Assembly (NCBI GenBank): GCA_027257055.1
Contig: JAPVLO010000975.1
Location: 186,001 to 250,000 of the forward strand
Source of the DNA: Cephalopachus bancanus
Taxonomy: Eukaryota; Chordata; Mammalia; Primates; Tarsiidae
Length of the DNA: 64,000 nucleotides
Direction: 5' to 3'
The notes below the pieces were generated by a model. The model was not told where the DNA came from. It ran no database searches and was given only the letters and a program-made list of their open reading frames with translations. The position numbers and the translations under genes are program-made. Below are positions 61,420 to 64,000 of this stretch, piece by piece. Position 1 is the first letter of the stretch; every line of letters starts with the position of its first letter.

Positions 61420-62215
61420 TCTCTAGTCTTCCTTTATCTTTATCAATATTCATTTCCCTTTATATGCATATATGTGTGAGTATATTTATGAGTCTCTTTT
61501 CTGTTCCATTGACAGATTTTATTATTATGCCATCACCACACTGTGCTAACTATTGTCATTTTATTATGTCTTGTAATCAAGTAGTGTAAACCTCCAGTTT
61601 TGTTCTCTTTTTAAGTTATTTTGGCTACTTTAGGTTTATTGTACTTAAATATAAATGTGAACATCAGTCTGTCACATTCTGTTTTTTAAAAAAAGTCTTT
61701 TTGGCCCGGCACAGTGGCTCACACTGTAATCCTGTCACTTTGAGAAAGCAAAACTAGAGGATTGTTTGAGGCTAAGAGTTCGAGACAAACCTGGGCAGCA
61801 TAACAAGACCCCCATCTCTACAAAAAATAATTCTTAAAAAATGATTTCTGGGATTTTGGTATAGCTTCTCTTTAATCAATTGATGAATTTGGAAAGAGTA
61901 AATATCTTCTCAATATTAAGTATTTTAACTCATGATCTCTCTCTCTTTCTCCATATATATGCATAAATTAGTGAAGAGATATATATATACATATATATAT
62001 ATACACACACACACAAATATATATGGCTTTATTAATTTATCTGTGCAGTGCTTTGTAGCTTTTGGTGCGGAGATAGTCTACATATTATATCATATTTATC
62101 TGTACATATTTCATGTTTTCTAGTGACAGTCTAAAATCACACTACTTCTAATTTCAATTTTTAATTGTTTATTGCTAGTATATAAAAGTAGAGTTAGTTT
62201 TTATATGTTGATCTT
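61420..62215 (-). mobile_element. Old L1M fragment with a Alu monomer in it
   Basis: Reverse LINE sequence (gagtctcttttctgttccat) interrupted by the monomer at 61703. Includes a (TA)n(CA)n run at 61978-62026. Confidence 0.45.
61703..61843 (+). mobile_element. Alu-monomer relic (FLAM type)
   Basis: A single left-monomer-like unit (ggcccggcacagtggctcac to catctctacaaaaaataatt). Confidence 0.7.
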
Positions 62216-62389
62216 TTATCTTGTCTTCAACAATTGGGCCTGGAAGAACAGATATCCACATGCAAGGAATACATTTGAATCCATACCTTGCTCCACATTT
62301 TAAAAAAAGGAACTAAAAATGAATCAGATGTCTGCATGTCAAAACTAAAATTAACCACCTTGAAGAGAAAATATTGCCTTTGGTTAGTG

Positions 62390-62960
62390 TGGTAAATTTG
62401 AGGATTTGGGGGGATGATTGAGAAAGTGGCAGGACCATGAGAGGCAATAACACACAACCAGCTTTATTGGGCAGCATTTGGGCAAGGTTGCATTAGGGGA
62501 GAAATCCTCCCCAGGAAGAGATATTCAGAAGGCAGCTGTACTAGGTCGCCACCTAGAAGAGGAATGGAGCAAGGGAACTTCCAGGAAAAAAAAGGAAATT
62601 GGAGAGAGGGCTTACATTCTAGGAGACATTGCATAGCAGCAAGGCCAGAATTTTTGGGTAAGACAGTTATAAAGAGAAGCAGCAGCTCGGGGATCATATA
62701 CAGCTACAGGGTTTGGCATATCTAGGGTTAGCAGATATTGATGCATTTTTGGTGGAGTATGCAAATTAGATAGGTACAAAGAACTATAATATGTTTATTC
62801 AGACTACAGTTAAAAAAATTGGATGTGTAAGAGACTGAGTTTGGCCCCAGTGGGCTTGGGGATAACGGCCCTACTTGCTGTGAAGAAGTAAACACCATGG
62901 GGGTCATTGCTTCAGGCAATGGTTGCTCCACACCTACCTCTCATGAAGGGAGTGGAAATT
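62390..62960 (-). mobile_element. Possible LTR or retroposed 3' end
   Basis: In minus orientation it has aataaagctggttgtgtg near its 3' side and a loose TATA-like ctttataactgtc upstream, a layout seen in solo LTRs. No coding part and no clear ends. Confidence 0.25.
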
Positions 62961-63556
62961 ATGACCACCTAAAAATTCCCACCTATCTGTTTGCGTGTTC
63001 AGGTCTCAGATTCATGTAAGAAGCTCACGAATATCCTACTGCACATATTTGAGTGACTGAAAAAGTCCTCTCTCTACTTTCAAGGGTGGATCCCAAGAAC
63101 CAGGACATAATGGGGCCAAATCAGATTTTTCTCGCCCACCCCCCCATTGGGAAAAAATGGTGTTGAGGACTCCCAGGGAGGGATGACTAGGTATCTAAAG
63201 TCACAGTCCAGCATGAACTCTTTTGAAAAGGAATGTGCCTGTGGAACAAGATCCAGGGAGAGCTGTGGGAGAGCTGGGGGACTTCTTTGGGGGCTAGGAA
63301 TACTCCGGGTCACAGGGAGGGCAGGGGATTCTGCATGGGCTCCAAAGACAAAGGGAGGGCACAAGAGGGAGACCAGGGAAAGGGTGCTGTGACTCAGAAA
63401 GTGCTGAAGCAGGACAGAAAGACTGGCACTGTATTGGTCCCCTGTGCCCAGGAAGGAGAGCAATGCAAGGTGCGGGTGGGCACTTGACATCTCTCCCACG
63501 ACCTGTTACACAGTAGGTGCTCAACAGAAAGCAGAAAGTTCTCAGAGAACTCCATA

Positions 63557-64000
63557 CAAGCCACTCCCAGATGGTGTTAGATTCTCATTGTCACCTTCTG
63601 TAGGCCTGCTTTTAGTCCCTTGACTTCAGGATTCTTCTTTTTGTTGCCTGGAAGACAGGATGCAGTACTGAGAGGAGAAATGAAGTGGAGTCAGCAGGTC
63701 GGGCTCAGGCTGGGAGGATTGGAGACACCATGGGCACTAGGGGAATTCAGATCAGGGATCTGGCCCCAGCCCTGTCACTTGCTAGCATGTGATCCTGGGA
63801 AAGGACCAAGAGATTCGGGTTCTTCATCTGGGAAGTGGGTGTGACGAACCCTGTCCAGTAGGACTGTTAGTTTTTGTGTCATGTAAGTAAAGCACCCGGC
63901 TCAGGGCCTGCGACAATCGGAATTTTCATAAACGGCAGATGGCTCTTATTTCTAATATTCTTAGACCCCAGACCCTACCTCAGTCTAGTCTGGAATTGTT
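63557..64000 (+). repeat. Segmental duplication, copy 2, cut by the window end
   Basis: Partner of 32343-32792, same orientation. The match is still running at the last base, so the duplicated block continues past the window. Confidence 0.8.

Noticed and set aside
1..64000. tRNA, rRNA, CRISPR or bacterial-type operons
   Set aside because: None seen; the DNA is mammalian, repeat-rich and intron-bearing.

Overview
The window is primate genomic DNA and almost certainly X-linked. Primate origin rests on ten dimeric 7SL-derived Alu elements. They form one divergent family that is neither AluS nor AluY and shares the unusual 3' end gactccaactc. One older AluJ-like copy and two monomer relics are also present, and no tRNA-fused strepsirrhine Alu was seen. 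A non-anthropoid primate fits best and a tarsier is my leading guess, but the species is inference. X-linkage rests on an intact MAGE-A gene closest to MAGEA10 and a CSAG-like relic; both families are clustered at human Xq28.

Layout. 0-12 kb: old L1 (LINE-1) fragments, Alus, a hAT MITE with its 8-bp duplication, and long non-repetitive AT-rich stretches. Several splice-flanked open segments lie on the minus strand. 12.6-13.0 kb: a CpG-rich promoter-like island with a minus-strand splice donor. 13.7-14.4 kb: an L1 3' end that appears to have carried an Alu and flanking DNA to a new site (3' transduction). 14.7-16.0 kb: old L1. 16.1-22.25 kb: a nearly complete, decayed plus-strand L1 holding a mariner transposon (TA target duplication) and a half Alu. 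22.5-24.2 kb: HAL1-like relic. 24.2-27.7 kb: a 5'-truncated minus-strand L1 with a perfect 15-bp target duplication. 28.0-28.9 kb: a strong CpG island of unknown target. 33.6-38.6 kb: the MAGEA10-like gene on the minus strand, with the canonical MAGE-A structure of two short non-coding exons and one exon holding the whole reading frame. Its upstream region is built of about 450-bp tandem units that each resemble exon 1 plus promoter, and intron 1 contains a 121-bp inverted repeat. 39-47 kb: old LINE and LTR fragments and two Alus. 47.2-47.9 kb: the CSAG-like relic on the plus strand, divergent from the MAGE gene. 48-53 kb: old repeats. 53.25-55.17 kb: an L1 split by a processed pseudogene, itself split by a tailless Alu. 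55-64 kb: old repeats and unassigned DNA. The last 440 bp are a direct duplicate of DNA lying 3' of the MAGE gene, so another MAGE-A gene may lie about 2 kb beyond the right edge.

The only intact protein gene I can defend is the MAGEA10-like gene. MAGE-A and CSAG genes are testis-restricted and silenced by DNA methylation elsewhere; their divergent pairing matches the human cluster.
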